Shown: positions 21,428-32,800, numbered from the stretch's first letter. The stretch: DNA of 64,000 nucleotides from Yersinia similis (GCF_001053095.1 NZ_CGBP01000013.1:1-64000); one strand, 5' to 3'. Translations and numbers: made by a program. Notes: generated by a model from the sequence alone, not told the origin.

Positions 21428-21785
21428 ATTACTTTCTATGCTTTTATTACTTTCTATTATCTATTATTACGCTTTCCTGCTTGGTCCTAATGTTCCAGCC
21501 TGGGACTCATGTTTATCAATCCCGCACTTTTCCCTATTTGCACTGCTGCCTGAGTGTGGCCCTCCCTCCTTCGGTATCACAAATGGTGACTCTCGGTTAC
21601 ACCACGGTTATCGGCAATGGCAAGATAAGACCGAGTCACCCACAAAATATTTTATATCGCATAAACTTGATATCAGTCTGACGGAATTTTCTGGCATTAT
21701 GTCGCCCTATTGAAATGTGTTATATTGTTGGGCAGCACGCTCAATAATTGACGTAAATATTTGAATTTAAAAGGTATTAAGTTAT

Positions 21786-22313
21786 ATGGCAACTGTAGGC
21801 ATTTTCTTTGGCAGCGATACTGGCAATACCGAAAACATTGCCAAGATGATCCAAAAGCAACTGGGCAAAGAAGTTGCTGAGGTTCATGACATTGCCAAAA
21901 GCAGTAAAGAAGATTTAGAAGGCTTCGATATTCTGCTATTCGGTATTCCAACGTGGTATTACGGCGAAGCACAGTGTGACTGGGATGATTTCTTCCCAAC
22001 ACTGGAAGAGATCGATTTCAACGGCAAATTAGTTGCTTTGTTCGGTTGCGGCGATCAGGAAGACTACGCTGAGTATTTCTGTGATGCGATGGGGACGATA
22101 CGCGATATCATTGAGCCACGCGGCGCTGCGATTGTCGGCCACTGGCCAACCGCGGGCTATCACTTTGAAGCCTCCAAAGGGTTGGCCGATGATGACCACT
22201 TTATTGGTCTGGCCATTGATGAAGACCGCCAACCTGAACTGACGAATGAACGTGTTGAGGCGTGGGTTAAACAAATCAGTGAAGAGATGAGCTTGTCAGA
22301 GATTGTCGGTTAA
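21786..22313 (+). CDS. fldA: Flavodoxin 1
   Basis: The 175-residue protein has the FMN phosphate loop FFGSDTGNTENIAK, the WYYGEAQCDWDDFF loop with the flavin-stacking aromatic, and LFGCGDQEDYAEYFCDAM. It is full length and close to E. coli FldA. It carries electrons from NADPH-flavodoxin reductase to radical-SAM and other reductases such as BioB, IspG/H, pyruvate formate-lyase activase and methionine synthase. It precedes fur in the same direction, as in E. coli where fldA and fur can be co-transcribed. A terminator-like hairpin separates them here. Confidence 0.98.
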   Translation: MATVGIFFGSDTGNTENIAKMIQKQLGKEVAEVHDIAKSSKEDLEGFDILLFGIPTWYYGEAQCDWDDFFPTLEEIDFNGKLVALFGCGDQEDYAEYFCDAMGTIRDIIEPRGAAIVGHWPTAGYHFEASKGLADDDHFIGLAIDEDRQPELTNERVEAWVKQISEEMSLSEIVG

Positions 22314-22324
22314 TCTCCCCGCCA

Positions 22325-22366
22325 CAGGAAACGCTCTGCGATAATATTCACAGCGGAGCGTTTCTG
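22325..22366 (+). terminator. Terminator-like hairpin after fldA
   Basis: Arms GAAACGCTC (22328-22336) and GAGCGTTTC (22356-22364) are followed by TGTTCT. The gap to fur (22314-22679) otherwise holds the fur promoter, with TATAAT at 22590-22595. No long upstream frame coupled to fur is evident. Confidence 0.7.
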
Positions 22367-22679
22367 TTCTAGCCTCTGGCACCCCGCTTTGTTAAGCCGC
22401 CCACAGATCCGCATATTCGTCTGGGCAAAACGAAAATAAACCGCTACAAGTTTGTAACTTGACATCTGAGCATTGTACACTCAAGTGATGTGTTTCCCCC
22501 ATCCATCAATACACTGCATGATTAATCTTACAAAGTGTGCAATGATATCTTTGTTAACAACCACCGTTTTCATTTGGGGCTAGCAGCTCTATAATAAGAC
22601 GCAATTATGATTATTGCGCCACGGATGTCATAGGCTGAACAGCCTTAATTTGAATCGATTGTAACAGGACTGAATCCGC

Positions 22680-23126
22680 ATGACTGACAACAACAAAGCC
22701 TTAAAAAACGCTGGTCTTAAAGTCACACTACCCCGGCTTAAAATTCTGGAAGTGTTGCAAAATCCTGCGTGTCACCACGTCAGCGCGGAAGATCTTTATA
22801 AAAAACTGATCGATATTGGTGAAGAGATTGGCTTAGCAACGGTTTACCGTGTTCTGAACCAATTTGATGATGCTGGTATTGTTACCCGCCACAATTTCGA
22901 AGGGGGGAAATCAGTTTTTGAGCTGACTCAACAACATCACCACGATCACCTGATTTGCCTGGATTGCGGCAAAGTGATCGAGTTTAGCAACGAATCCATT
23001 GAATCACTTCAACGTGAAATTGCTAAACAACACGGCATCAAGCTGACTAATCATAGCCTGTATTTATACGGCCACTGTGAAACCGGCAATTGCCGTGAAG
23101 ATGAGTCTGCACACAGTAAAAGATAA
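22680..23126 (+). CDS. fur: Ferric uptake regulator Fur
   Basis: The 148-residue protein has the winged helix LKVTLPRLKILEVLQNP and VYRVLNQFDDAGIVTRHNFE, then the metal-binding run QQHHHDHLICLDCGKVIEF and HCETGNC at the C-terminus. It represses iron acquisition genes with Fe2+ as co-repressor and controls virulence-linked iron systems. It is full length. TATAAT at 22590 suggests its own promoter, 90 bases before the ATG, which has AGGACTGAATCCGC upstream. No obvious 19-bp Fur box was identified by eye. Confidence 0.98.
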   Translation: MTDNNKALKNAGLKVTLPRLKILEVLQNPACHHVSAEDLYKKLIDIGEEIGLATVYRVLNQFDDAGIVTRHNFEGGKSVFELTQQHHHDHLICLDCGKVIEFSNESIESLQREIAKQHGIKLTNHSLYLYGHCETGNCREDESAHSKR

Positions 23127-23690
23127 TATCGTTTTATCGCATTACTCTTATAAAGATTTTAAGCACTGCATAGGTTTACTGTTTATGTTTGATAAGGCCA
23201 CGTAACCAGACCGTTACACATCAGGCTGTTGACATAAACACTCAATCAGATGGCCGCCTTTCCCGCTAGCCACCCGAGTTAAATTGGGTCGTGAGTCAGG
23301 TGGCTATTCTTCGTGGTTCCCCATCAGCACTCCCCAACTCGTAGAAAATCACTGTATTAGCCACCAGTCATTAACCTGCCAATCACTCAGAAAATAGCCA
23401 CCAGCCAACTTTTGGTTAACGGTATCTTTTGAGCAAAAAAATCCCCGGACCTGCCGGGGAAATACCATCAACTCAACTTTAATATGCAAAAAAAGACAAT
23501 AACCAGACACAGCACTAACAGTAGAAAATATTTTCATAACATAAAGTTATCAGCAGATGTGGCCCATCCACATGACATCTAATCAATCGACTACAGCTAT
23601 AATTACGGCCACGACCACGACTATAATTACAACCGCAACCGTGGCTAAAACAGGCTACAGCGTCAGATATTATTAGCCAAATACCCTAAT
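23127..23690. other. 564-bp gap between convergent fur and chb
   Basis: It contains the minus-strand terminator at 23442-23460 and a repetitive stretch at 23587-23647. In that stretch CTATAATTAC and CGACCACG/CGGCCACG motifs recur. A minus-strand frame at 23349-23537 has no ribosome site and runs through the terminator, so I do not call it. E. coli has chiQ next to chiP; no equivalent is seen here. Confidence 0.6.
23442..23460 (-). terminator. Terminator facing fur, for chb
   Basis: On the minus strand TCCCCGG and CCGGGGA arms with a five-base loop are followed by TTTTTTT. It is 230 bases past the chb stop, so chb may have a long 3' untranslated region. Confidence 0.8.
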
Positions 23691-26366
23691 TCAGATGTTA
23701 ACCGGCTCCGCACGGCTACTGCGCTTACCATCTGGGCTGGTGGAACGGATCATCACATCACCGCTGACAGTGGGTTGCGCTTTAGCATCATACTTCTGCC
23801 ATTGTTTACCTCCATCAGTGGAGTACTCAATAAGGAGGCCTGGCAAGGAAATATTGGCTTCTAACTGCCCTGCAACCACTCTGGCCCCCGGTACTGGCAA
23901 GCGGTAAGCAACACCCGCTTTATCCAGTTTTGCCAGTTCACGTTGCCCCATAATGTTAGAGAAACGCTGCCAATCCGTGCTTAATGCCTGGGTATCGACC
24001 CACTTAGTCTCGCCACCTTTATATTCACGACCCGCCTTATAGTCCTGCTCCCAAGATGCGCGATGCCATGCACGCTCAGCCAGCGGTAACACACGAGGGA
24101 AGGCCATGTACTCCATCTGCTCATCAGTTCGTACCGTTTCATTCCAAGACTGACCGGAGATACCCTGTACACCCGGCCAGGGTTTATCACTCTTCGCACT
24201 AAAATGATTACCATCGCGATCAACCGAGGTTTCAGCGTTCTGTGGCATGTTGTCAGGTGCGAAACTGAACACCTTGGCTTCATCGCTAAAGCGCGTCGCC
24301 CAGTAGTAACCCCGTTCACTTGGGTTAACTTCATACGGCATATCGAAGTAGACATAATCCGGATTAGAGGCAATGACTTCATAACCTTTATTGGCCCAAT
24401 CGTTGACGGAGTCAGCGCCACCCCAGTAGAGGGTATCCCAGAAGTTGACGCCAACACGCTTGGTAGCAAACGCGCTCGCATCTTTGGCATCTCTCAGACC
24501 ATCCTGCCAGGCCTGCATTTTTTCGATACCGTGTGCATTAACCAGTTTGCTGACTTCAATGGCGAAGTAGCTGGAAAGATGAGCAATATCTTGAACTTTG
24601 CCTTGCTTGACCATGTCCTGACAAACCTGAGATTTCGCCCACGGTTTATCTTCAATGCTCATATCGATGATGCCTTTACCTGGCTCAATTTTGCCATTCT
24701 TATCCTGATAACCCGCCCCCAGACGGATGTTTTTTGCCTCATCGCCCCCGAAATGCCAGGTGGTCAGCGGCATACCGGCCTCTTTGTGCATCTGCGCCAT
24801 TTCACCAATGACTTTGTCGACAAAGTGCTTAGAAGAGTCAAGGCAAGGATTCAGGTAACTTTTACGCTCATAGAACTGTACTGATGTGGTATTCGAGTCA
24901 TCAGTCGGATCAACCAGACGGAACTCATTGGCTTCTTTCTCTTTACCCTGTTTCATCAAATTGTTATAACGTGCTTCCATCGATACCACAGCAGCGCGAG
25001 CGTGAGCCGGTATATCGATTTCAGGAATGACATCAATTTGGCGCGCTTTGGCATATTTCAGAATATCGATGTAATCAGCGCGAGTGAAATAACCGCTCCC
25101 CAGATTATTGTTCTCGGGGCCAGAGCCTAGCTGTGGTAGCAAACAGGTGGTTTCAGTCAAATCATGGCAACGCTGGCTACCGACATCCGTCAACTCAGGC
25201 AGGCCGGGGATCTCAATGCGCCAGCCTTCATCATCACTCAGATGGAAGTGGAATTTGTTCAGTTTATAAGCTGACATTTGCTCCAGTAAACGCAGGACTG
25301 CGGCTTTGGTTTTGAAGTTACGCCCCACGTCGAGGGAGACGCCTCGGTAGTCAAAACGCGGAGCATCTTTCGCATCAAGGGTGGCTATCGTCTTGCTCCC
25401 CTCGACAGGTACCAAGGAAAGGATAGATTGCAGGCCATAGAACGCACCGGCCTGATCAAAACCGATCACCTGTGCGCCCTTCTCGCCAATCTTCAGTTCA
25501 TACGCCCCGGACACTGCGTGATCACCGCTGAAGGCTGTTGGCTGAATTGATGCTTTAATCGGATAGCCCGTCGCGCTTAGCGTCAGGCCAAGCAATTCAA
25601 AACGTTGCTGTATGGCATCAGAGGCCGGTTTGGGTAGCACACTCAATTCCAGCGCCACACCTTGACTCAGAACTGCATCTTGCGGATAAACCTTAACATC
25701 CAGTGGTGTTGGAATAATCTGCCCACGCAGGTTAGCCGCAGAGAGTGTTTTTACTGCTTCGTTTTTGACGAAACGTGATTCTGGCGTCATCAGCACATTA
25801 TTATCGTCTTTGGTACGCTTCCACTGGTCACCGGTAAACGGCGTCAGATATGCGTTAATGTCTTCCGTATCAGTACTGACCAGAACTTTTGGCTTGGCAT
25901 CGCCCGAGGTTGCATACCAGCGCGGCATAAAATCAGTGGCGAATAACTGCCAATATTCCCCCGTAATCGGGATTTCAATCGTCTGATCGGCAGGGAAACT
26001 AGCAAACTTGGCGGTTGGTTCAATTTTGTGCAGATCACCGGTCAGGTGAGTAACCTTAAACTGATCGTTATCCACAGCTAAAATCATACGGATACTGTGA
26101 AAATAAATTGCCCAGTCTTGGCCTTTAATCTCATCCCCGGTGTTGGTCAGCGTTATCATGACCTTATTACAAGATGCCCAATCAGCACCCAATTTGGCGC
26201 AATCAACGCCATTATCAGCAGCACGGTTATCCAATAATTTATAGTTAACTTTCAAGGTACTGAGTTGGTCAACAATTTGCTGATTGGTGGTGCTACCATT
26301 CGCGTAGCCAATCAAGCCAAAGGTAGCCGTGATGGCCGCCAACGCATTTAACTTAAATTTGTTCAT
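23691..26366 (-). CDS. chb: Periplasmic or secreted chitobiase (GH20 beta-N-acetylhexosaminidase)
   Basis: The 891-residue protein begins with a signal peptide ([20 protein letters not shown], cleaved near YANG-S). An N-terminal carbohydrate-binding domain, a GH20b-like domain and the GH20 barrel follow. The catalytic pair is in [13 protein letters not shown], and [11 protein letters not shown] and [20 protein letters not shown] are barrel motifs. A small C-terminal domain ends with SSRAEPVNI. It cleaves chitobiose and related oligosaccharides to GlcNAc. I start at 26366 because GAGG lies six bases upstream. With chiP upstream in the same direction, and nag genes beyond glnS, it forms a chitin-oligomer module. 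Serratia chb has the same layout. Confidence 0.95.
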   Translation of the reverse strand: MNKFKLNALAAITATFGLIGYANGSTTNQQIVDQLSTLKVNYKLLDNRAADNGVDCAKLGADWASCNKVMITLTNTGDEIKGQDWAIYFHSIRMILAVDNDQFKVTHLTGDLHKIEPTAKFASFPADQTIEIPITGEYWQLFATDFMPRWYATSGDAKPKVLVSTDTEDINAYLTPFTGDQWKRTKDDNNVLMTPESRFVKNEAVKTLSAANLRGQIIPTPLDVKVYPQDAVLSQGVALELSVLPKPASDAIQQRFELLGLTLSATGYPIKASIQPTAFSGDHAVSGAYELKIGEKGAQVIGFDQAGAFYGLQSILSLVPVEGSKTIATLDAKDAPRFDYRGVSLDVGRNFKTKAAVLRLLEQMSAYKLNKFHFHLSDDEGWRIEIPGLPELTDVGSQRCHDLTETTCLLPQLGSGPENNNLGSGYFTRADYIDILKYAKARQIDVIPEIDIPAHARAAVVSMEARYNNLMKQGKEKEANEFRLVDPTDDSNTTSVQFYERKSYLNPCLDSSKHFVDKVIGEMAQMHKEAGMPLTTWHFGGDEAKNIRLGAGYQDKNGKIEPGKGIIDMSIEDKPWAKSQVCQDMVKQGKVQDIAHLSSYFAIEVSKLVNAHGIEKMQAWQDGLRDAKDASAFATKRVGVNFWDTLYWGGADSVNDWANKGYEVIASNPDYVYFDMPYEVNPSERGYYWATRFSDEAKVFSFAPDNMPQNAETSVDRDGNHFSAKSDKPWPGVQGISGQSWNETVRTDEQMEYMAFPRVLPLAERAWHRASWEQDYKAGREYKGGETKWVDTQALSTDWQRFSNIMGQRELAKLDKAGVAYRLPVPGARVVAGQLEANISLPGLLIEYSTDGGKQWQKYDAKAQPTVSGDVMIRSTSPDGKRSSRAEPVNI

Positions 26367-26634
26367 TACTAACCTCATCCATAATTAATAACTATTGGTG
26401 GCAGGCGTGCTGCTATCGGAGTTTTTTATTACGAAACCTGTTCCCGTTGTTCCGAGATTAATTGCCACGCAATGATAGCGCCGAATTCCCTGCCAAAGTT
26501 TCCTACACTGCGCCTTATAGGCCTGACCGTTACCGGCATAGGCTGCATCAATGCAACGCGGGTCATCTCATTTTCGAGCCATCCAGCAACGATGGTTATA
26601 TCCCCAGCATCACTGCCGGGGAGGGTGACCAAAA

Positions 26635-28056
26635 TCAGAAGATGGTAAATGGTGCAATTACGATAAATTTAACGTCTTTTTCATCCTGGAAGACGTTACC
26701 GAACCCACCGCCATAACTTGGGATATTGGTGTGGTTGTCATACATGGTGTAGTGCAGTTTGAAGAGAGTCCCTTTTGCCCGGCCTTCTTGCAGAGTATAG
26801 AGAACGTCAAAGTTCCATGCTGATTCTTTCAGACGAGTATTCTGGTCAAATTTTGGATTGGTGCCTGGCTTCGCATCCCAACCATATGCATAGGAGGTCC
26901 CTACCGACCAGCCAGCCATATTCCAATTTTTAAGGTCATACATCACACCACCAAACAGCGCTTTTTCACCGTTGGCGTTGAAGTCAGAACGGGAATCCCA
27001 CCATACATCTAAACGACCATTTGACGTGGCATAGCCTGGAGTCATACGTTGCAGGAAGTAACCTTGGTTGCCATCAGCTTTAGCCCAGGTCCCTTCCAGA
27101 CGTAGGTCAAATGGACCGGCGGTGTAACCCAGCGTCAGCGCTTGTAGCCAAGCTAACCCATCGTAGACATCATTAGCATTGCTCGCGCCGCCATCAACTT
27201 TGTCTTTTGCACCATAGAATTGGTAAGTGGTGCGCAGATCATTACCGGCAACCGGGAAAGCATAGGACGCTTTAGCAAAGTACTGGTCCATATAATCTTT
27301 AGCCTGGCCAAAAGCAGCTTCCATCACCAGATTATTTTTAAAGTCGTATTTAGCACCGAGTGAATGCAGGTAGCTCACACCGGTCAGGCCATCCGCTTGG
27401 CGGAAGTTATACATATTTTGGTACCACGGCGCTTTATACTCATCGGTCCACATGTAAGACATGGACAACGCACCGGCAGTATCAAAATCAAATTTCGCGC
27501 CACCTTCAGCGCCACGGTACGTCCCTGGCATAAAACTCCAGTGTGGTGCTAACAGTGTCTGCCCCGTTGGCTGGATATACCCCCCGCGCGCCCAGAAATC
27601 GCCTAATTTAAATTTGGCTGCGGCTTTATAAACACTGACACCACTCTTGTCACCGGTCCACTTTTCATCCCAGCGGGTTTTGGCATCACTGAAACCAATT
27701 TCGTTTGGTGCTGCCGGGCCGCTATTCGACATTTCAACCGCGCCAAATGCCGCTAAATCGATACCGAACATGTCCGCAGCATAGCCCGAAGAGAAATTTA
27801 AATTAGCGTTAAAGGTCGAGTGATGCAGGTTAGCGACATATTTGCCGTACTCTGGGCTGGTTGGCGTCATATCCTTACGATCACGCTGTCGCTGCCAATA
27901 ATAAATCCCGCCAGTCAGGGATGAATCATCAATAAAACCTTCAGCCCTGGCCTCTGGGGCCGCCATAAATCCAGTTCCTAACAATGCACCCGCGACGGCG
28001 AGCGCTAACGTTTTATGTTTAGCCTTGTGTGCAGCAATATGACAGTGCGTAACCAT
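26635..28056 (-). CDS. chiP: Chitoporin ChiP (OprD-family outer membrane channel)
   Basis: The 473-residue protein has a signal peptide ([20 protein letters not shown], then RA-EG), [18 protein letters not shown] and repeated amphipathic strands. It ends in Phe (VIAPFTIF), as outer-membrane barrels do. It belongs to the OprD-like family that includes E. coli ChiP (YbfM), which admits chitobiose and chitotriose. The start has AGAGGAA nine bases upstream, and that site is covered by the ChiX pairing element. No ChiQ partner is seen. A weak hairpin lies before its stop-distal gap (26604-26624). The gap to chb (26367-26634) contains no other gene. Confidence 0.95.
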   Translation of the reverse strand: MVTHCHIAAHKAKHKTLALAVAGALLGTGFMAAPEARAEGFIDDSSLTGGIYYWQRQRDRKDMTPTSPEYGKYVANLHHSTFNANLNFSSGYAADMFGIDLAAFGAVEMSNSGPAAPNEIGFSDAKTRWDEKWTGDKSGVSVYKAAAKFKLGDFWARGGYIQPTGQTLLAPHWSFMPGTYRGAEGGAKFDFDTAGALSMSYMWTDEYKAPWYQNMYNFRQADGLTGVSYLHSLGAKYDFKNNLVMEAAFGQAKDYMDQYFAKASYAFPVAGNDLRTTYQFYGAKDKVDGGASNANDVYDGLAWLQALTLGYTAGPFDLRLEGTWAKADGNQGYFLQRMTPGYATSNGRLDVWWDSRSDFNANGEKALFGGVMYDLKNWNMAGWSVGTSYAYGWDAKPGTNPKFDQNTRLKESAWNFDVLYTLQEGRAKGTLFKLHYTMYDNHTNIPSYGGGFGNVFQDEKDVKFIVIAPFTIF

Positions 28057-28061
28057 ATAAA

Positions 28062-28076
28062 AAATTCCTCTTTGAC
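28062..28076 (-). promoter_or_regulatory. ChiX small-RNA pairing site over the chiP ribosome site
   Basis: The message reads GTCAAAGAGGAATTT here, including the AGAGGAA Shine-Dalgarno. It is perfectly complementary to the seed AAATTCCTCTTTGAC of the enterobacterial small RNA ChiX (MicM) as I remember it. In E. coli and Salmonella ChiX silences chiP through this pairing until chitosugars induce the chb trap RNA. Conservation here implies the same control; the ChiX gene itself is not in the window. Confidence 0.8.
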
Positions 28077-28185
28077 ATCACATTTGAAGTGCGTTGCCTG
28101 AGTCCACCACAGCTCACAGACTTCGCCTTAAAAACCCTAAGTGGGTAAAATTTTTGCTGAGGGTTATCCCCATCAGCGCTTACTT

Positions 28186-28280
28186 TTAAAAAGTGTGCTG
28201 TTAAAAAAACGTATCGCTTAAAAAGTGCATCACTTAAAAAGCGTATTGTTTAAGAATCATGTTATTTAAAAATGGGGCTG
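28186..28280. repeat. Imperfect tandem repeat upstream of chiP
   Basis: Units of 13-19 bases beginning TTAAAAA recur: 28186-28200, 28201-28217, 28218-28233, 28234-28248, 28249-28261 and 28262-28280. Most end in GTRTYGC or GCATCAC. They lie 130-225 bases upstream of the chiP start. The gap 28057-28732 is otherwise A/T rich, with no gene seen. Whether the array binds NagC or a curved-DNA protein is unknown. Confidence 0.65.
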
Positions 28281-28684
28281 TTTAACGCCTTGCTGAAACA
28301 CAGACTATTTTTCGCGACGCGAATTATCAATCAAAAATAGATATATATATTCAAAGTATGACAATGAGCACATAACCATAAAAAAACATTATTGTATTTA
28401 TGTTATTAAAAAACCTCACATATTTAATCAACAATCTTCTCTCATTGATTTTTTTAATCACTAAAATTTACCCAATAAAATATAAAAGAGTTCACTAAAA
28501 ATAGTATTTTTACCCAGTTAATTCGCAAAGCGAATATTTAATAAAGACTTACAGATAATGCATTTAATTAAATAAGAATGGGTAATATGTCGTCATTGAC
28601 CAGTGAATAAAAAATAAAGAGGGGGAAAATAGAAGGCTGGAACGGGGGGTTTAATAAACAAAGCAGAGACGGTTTGTCAGATAC

Positions 28685-28710
28685 AAAAAAGGCGTGGACT
28701 GTGCCACGCC
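28685..28710 (-). terminator. Terminator of glnS
   Basis: On the minus strand GGCGTGG and CCACGCC arms (28710-28704 and 28697-28691) with a six-base loop are followed by TTTTTTGT. It lies 23 bases past the glnS stop. Confidence 0.9.
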
Positions 28711-28732
28711 AATTGAATCTGAGGGCGAAAGC

Positions 28733-30400
28733 TTAATGAGTTGCTTTCGCCGCCCAAGTATCACGTAAGCCTACAGTGCGGTTAAACACCAGAGCATCGG
28801 GACGTGAATAACGGCTATCAGCACAGAAATAACCTTCACGCTCAAACTGATAGGTTTTATCTGATACCGCATCAGCCAGACTTGGCTCAACAAAGCCCTG
28901 ACGGATAACCAAAGACTCAGGGTTGATGGTTGACAGGAAGTCTTCCGCCGCTGCTGGGTTTGGTACGTTAAACAAGCGATCGTATAAACGGATCTCCGCA
29001 GGCAGTGCATGGGCAACAGAAACCCAATGAATAACCCCTTTAACTTTACGACCATCAGCAGGATCTTTGTTTAATGTCTCTGCGTCATAGCTGCAATAAA
29101 GTGTCGTAACATTGCCTTCTGCATCTTTCTCAACACGTTCAGCTTTGATCACATAGGCATTACGCAAACGCACTTCTTTGCCCAAGACCAAGCGCTTATA
29201 TTGCTTGTTGGCTTCTTCGCGGAAATCAGCCCGATCAATGTAGATTTCGCTATCGAATGGCACCTGACGGCTCCCCATTTCTGGGTTATTCGGGTGGTTT
29301 GGCATGGTCAGCCACTCTTCACCCGCCGCGCGATTTTCGATAACCACCTTAATCGGGTCAAGCACGGCCATCGCCCGTGGCGCATGTTCGTTCAGATCAT
29401 CACGGATACAAGATTCCAGTGACATCATTTCGACATTGTTATCCTGCTTGGTGACACCAATACGGCGGCAGAATTCACGGATAGAAGCCGCAGTATAACC
29501 ACGACGGCGCAGGCCAGAAATGGTCGGCATACGTGGATCATCCCACCCCTCAACAACCTTCTCTATGACCAACTGGTTCAGCTTACGCTTAGACATGATG
29601 GTATATTCGAGGTTCAGGCGGGAGAACTCGTACTGACGTGGATGGCATTCAATCGAGATATTATCCAGAACCCAATCATACAAGCGACGGTTATCCTGGA
29701 ACTCCAACGTACACAATGAATGCGTGATCCCCTCCAGCGCATCGGAAATGCAATGGGTGAAGTCATACATTGGGTAGATACACCACTTATTGCCAGACTG
29801 GTGATGTTCTGCAAATTTGATGCGGTACAGCACAGGGTCACGCATCACAATGAACGGTGACGCCATATCAATTTTGGCCCGTAAGCAGGCTTTGCCTTCA
29901 GCAAAACCACCTGCGCGCATCTTTTCAAACAACACCAGATTCTCTTCTACACTGCGGTCACGATATGGGCTATTTTTACCCGGCGCAGTCAATGTGCCAC
30001 GATATTCGCGCATCTGCTCGGGTGTCAGCTCATCCACATATGCGAGCCCCTTGTTAATCAACTCCACAGCGTACTGATACAGTTGATCAAAGTAGTCTGA
30101 GGAATAGCGTATATCACCACTCCAAGTGAAGCCCAGCCACTCTACGTCGTGTTTAATTGACTCGACGAACTCGACATCTTCTTTCACTGGGTTAGTGTCA
30201 TCAAAGCGTAGATTACATTGGCCCTGATAATCTTCAGCAATACCAAAATTCAGGCAAATAGATTTTGCATGGCCGATATGCAGATAGCCGTTAGGCTCTG
30301 GCGGAAAACGGGTATGAACCGACGTGTGTTTACCGCTGGCTAAATCTTCGTCAATAATTTGACGGATAAAATTACTTGGGCGGGCTTCTGCCTCACTCAT
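28733..30400 (-). CDS. glnS: Glutaminyl-tRNA synthetase
   Basis: The 555-residue class I synthetase has [20 protein letters not shown] (HIGH motif) and IMSKRKLN (KMSKS motif), followed by the two anticodon-binding barrels. It charges tRNA-Gln, three copies of which lie at 39744-40165. The start at 30400 ([17 protein letters not shown]) matches the E. coli start; the frame upstream to 30490 is unsupported. It is flanked by terminators on both sides, so it is its own unit, in its usual place between chiP and nagE. Confidence 0.98.
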   Translation of the reverse strand: MSEAEARPSNFIRQIIDEDLASGKHTSVHTRFPPEPNGYLHIGHAKSICLNFGIAEDYQGQCNLRFDDTNPVKEDVEFVESIKHDVEWLGFTWSGDIRYSSDYFDQLYQYAVELINKGLAYVDELTPEQMREYRGTLTAPGKNSPYRDRSVEENLVLFEKMRAGGFAEGKACLRAKIDMASPFIVMRDPVLYRIKFAEHHQSGNKWCIYPMYDFTHCISDALEGITHSLCTLEFQDNRRLYDWVLDNISIECHPRQYEFSRLNLEYTIMSKRKLNQLVIEKVVEGWDDPRMPTISGLRRRGYTAASIREFCRRIGVTKQDNNVEMMSLESCIRDDLNEHAPRAMAVLDPIKVVIENRAAGEEWLTMPNHPNNPEMGSRQVPFDSEIYIDRADFREEANKQYKRLVLGKEVRLRNAYVIKAERVEKDAEGNVTTLYCSYDAETLNKDPADGRKVKGVIHWVSVAHALPAEIRLYDRLFNVPNPAAAEDFLSTINPESLVIRQGFVEPSLADAVSDKTYQFEREGYFCADSRYSRPDALVFNRTVGLRDTWAAKATH

Positions 30401-30492
30401 TGTTCTATTCCTCAATGCAAACGCAACAAACATAACCGCATATAATCCAACAAGCCCGGCCCGGAAACAACCGTTTGTTACGGCAAACAAAA

Positions 30493-30526
30493 CAAAAAAA
30501 CGGGAAGAGATCGCTCTCTTCCCGTT
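30493..30526 (-). terminator. Terminator of nagE
   Basis: A perfect 11-base stem (AACGGGAAGAG, 30499-30509, with CTCTTCCCGTT, 30516-30526) is followed on the minus strand by TTTTTTTGTTTTG. It is 89 bases past nagE. Confidence 0.9.
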
Positions 30527-30614
30527 GGTTCGATTAAAATTCAGATCGGTTATTCAGCACACCTGTACGTTATCGCCCTGAATCTCAAACGGAATACGCT
30601 TCATTTTAAACAAA

Positions 30615-32648
30615 TTATTTGCCACGAATCTCAAATAATTGGCTTTGACCGGCAACAACTGAACCACTCGCCAACAGCGAGATCCCCGCGTAGTCATCAA
30701 TATTACTGACGACCACTGGGCTGATCATAGAATGCGCATTGGCATTCAGATAAGCCAGATCCAGTTCTAACACCGGCTGACCAGCAACCACCGTCGTCCC
30801 CTCTTCAACTAAACGGGTAAAGCCCTGGCCGTTGAGCTTCACGGTATCAATCCCGATATGAACCACAATCTCAGCACCGGTTTCAGTTTCCAGGCAGAAC
30901 GCATGATCAGTATTGAAGATTTTAACGATAGTGCCGCTAGCAGGAGAAACAACCATTTTTTCAGTAGGACGGATAGCGACCCCCTCACCTACCGCTTTGC
31001 TGGCAAAAGCTTCATCAGGAACCTGCTCCAATGGCACAATATCACCGGTAATCGGCGCAACCAAGACTAAAGAAGCTGTTTTCGCGGTGTTAATAACCGC
31101 CTGCGGTCTTGCACCAGCAGGTGCAGCATTGCTGCTTGCCGCGGGAATAGGCCCCCCCGCCAGCACCGTGTGCATTGCTGCAGCAATCAGTTCTGCGCGA
31201 GTACCAACAATAATTTGTACACTTTGCTTATTCAGACGAATAACACCAGAAGCCCCTAAGCGTTTGGCTACACTATCATTAACCAAGGCTGAATCTTTAA
31301 CATTCAGACGCAGGCGGGTAATGCAGGCATCAATGGCAGTCAGGTTGTCTGAACCACCGATGGCACCGATATAACGACGAGCAAGGCCATTGATTTCACT
31401 TTCATTCACTGCTGGCGTTTTATCAACATTCACGTCGTAACCATCTTCTTCACTGCCTTCAACCGCCAGCTCACGGCCAGGTGTCAACAAGTTGAATTTC
31501 TGGATAGTGAAACGGAATACCAGATAGTAAATCACAAAGAATATCAGACCTTGTGGGATAAGCATGTACCATTGCGTAGCCAACGGGTTACGGGAAGAGA
31601 GCACCATATCCACTAAACCGGCGCTGAAACCAAAGCCCGCGATCCAATGCATGCTGGCGGCGATGAACACGGAAATACCGGTCAGCACGGCGTGCAAGAA
31701 GTACAGTACAGGTGCCACAAACATGAAGGAGAATTCAAGAGGCTCTGTGATACCCGTGAAGAAGGCTGCAAATGCCCCCGCCATCATGATACCAGCCACT
31801 TTTGCTTTATTTTCTGGACGTGCGCAGTGGTAAATTGCCAACGCAGCCCCCGGTAAACCAAACATCATAATTGGGAAGAAACCTGCCTGATAACGGCCGG
31901 TGATACCGACAATAGCGGTGCCTTTATTGATCGACTCTTGGCCGCCGAGGAAGTTAGGGATATCGTTAATCCCAGCGACGTCAAACCAGAACACTGAGTT
32001 CAGGGCGTGATGCAGACCAACAGGGATCAGTAAGCGGTTGAAGAAGGCATAAATGCCCGCACCAACAGAACCCAAATCTTTGATGTATTCACCGAAAGTC
32101 ACTAATGCGTTATAAATCAGCGGCCATACGTACATCAGAATAAAGGCCACGGCGATCATCAGGAAGGACGTCAAGATTGGAACCAAACGACGACCACTGA
32201 AGAAAGAGAGCGCTTTTGGCAGTTCAACGCCGCTGAAACGGTTATAAAGCTCAGCAGAGATAATACCTACCAAAATACCTACAAACTGGTTTTCGATTTT
32301 GCCAAATGCAGTAGGGACTTGATCAAGTGGAATCTGTTTGATCATCGAAACCGCCGCTGGTGAACACAGCGTGGTTAATACCAGGAAACCGACAAAACCG
32401 GTCAATGCCGCAGCACCGTCTTTATCTTTTGACATACCGTAAGCAACACCAATTGCGAACAGCACCGACATGTTGTCGATTATTGCTGCACCAGATTTGA
32501 TGAATAATGCCGCCAGCGCATTCTCAGCCCCCCAACCGGCCGGGTCTATCCAGTAGCCTACACCCATCAATATCGCGGCCGCAGGCAGTGTGGCCACTGG
32601 GACCATCAACGCTCGACCTACTCTTTGTAAGTAACCAAGAATACTCAT
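30615..32648 (-). CDS. nagE: N-acetylglucosamine PTS permease EIICBA
   Basis: The 677-residue protein has the EIIC membrane domain (about residues 1-385, e.g. MVPVATLPAAAILMGVGYWI and GLPGAALAIYHCARPENKAK). The EIIB domain follows with phosphorylated Cys in AIDACITRLRLNVKD, then the EIIA domain with His in GAEIVVHIGIDTVKLNG. It imports GlcNAc and phosphorylates it to GlcNAc-6-P. It is divergent from nagBACD, with the shared control region at 32801-32919. It is full length, so GlcNAc uptake should be intact. Confidence 0.97.
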   Translation of the reverse strand: MSILGYLQRVGRALMVPVATLPAAAILMGVGYWIDPAGWGAENALAALFIKSGAAIIDNMSVLFAIGVAYGMSKDKDGAAALTGFVGFLVLTTLCSPAAVSMIKQIPLDQVPTAFGKIENQFVGILVGIISAELYNRFSGVELPKALSFFSGRRLVPILTSFLMIAVAFILMYVWPLIYNALVTFGEYIKDLGSVGAGIYAFFNRLLIPVGLHHALNSVFWFDVAGINDIPNFLGGQESINKGTAIVGITGRYQAGFFPIMMFGLPGAALAIYHCARPENKAKVAGIMMAGAFAAFFTGITEPLEFSFMFVAPVLYFLHAVLTGISVFIAASMHWIAGFGFSAGLVDMVLSSRNPLATQWYMLIPQGLIFFVIYYLVFRFTIQKFNLLTPGRELAVEGSEEDGYDVNVDKTPAVNESEINGLARRYIGAIGGSDNLTAIDACITRLRLNVKDSALVNDSVAKRLGASGVIRLNKQSVQIIVGTRAELIAAAMHTVLAGGPIPAASSNAAPAGARPQAVINTAKTASLVLVAPITGDIVPLEQVPDEAFASKAVGEGVAIRPTEKMVVSPASGTIVKIFNTDHAFCLETETGAEIVVHIGIDTVKLNGQGFTRLVEEGTTVVAGQPVLELDLAYLNANAHSMISPVVVSNIDDYAGISLLASGSVVAGQSQLFEIRGK

Positions 32649-32800
32649 CTTTCCCCCTGTTCGTCCGATATCGGACCCTTATAAGTAGTTTATTTGAAAC
32701 GCTCACTACCTTTTAGAAAAGTGCATGGCACACATTACAGAACTGCATGATATGCACTTATTTATTTACATCACGTATTACTCATATTGGAGTGTAAAAA

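Noticed and set aside
23349..23537. Minus-strand 62-residue protein after chb
   Set aside because: There is no ribosome site, and the frame runs through a rho-independent terminator.
24204..24884. Plus-strand 226-codon frame inside chb
   Set aside because: It is antisense to the conserved GH20 barrel and matches no family; it is a shadow of the chb codons.
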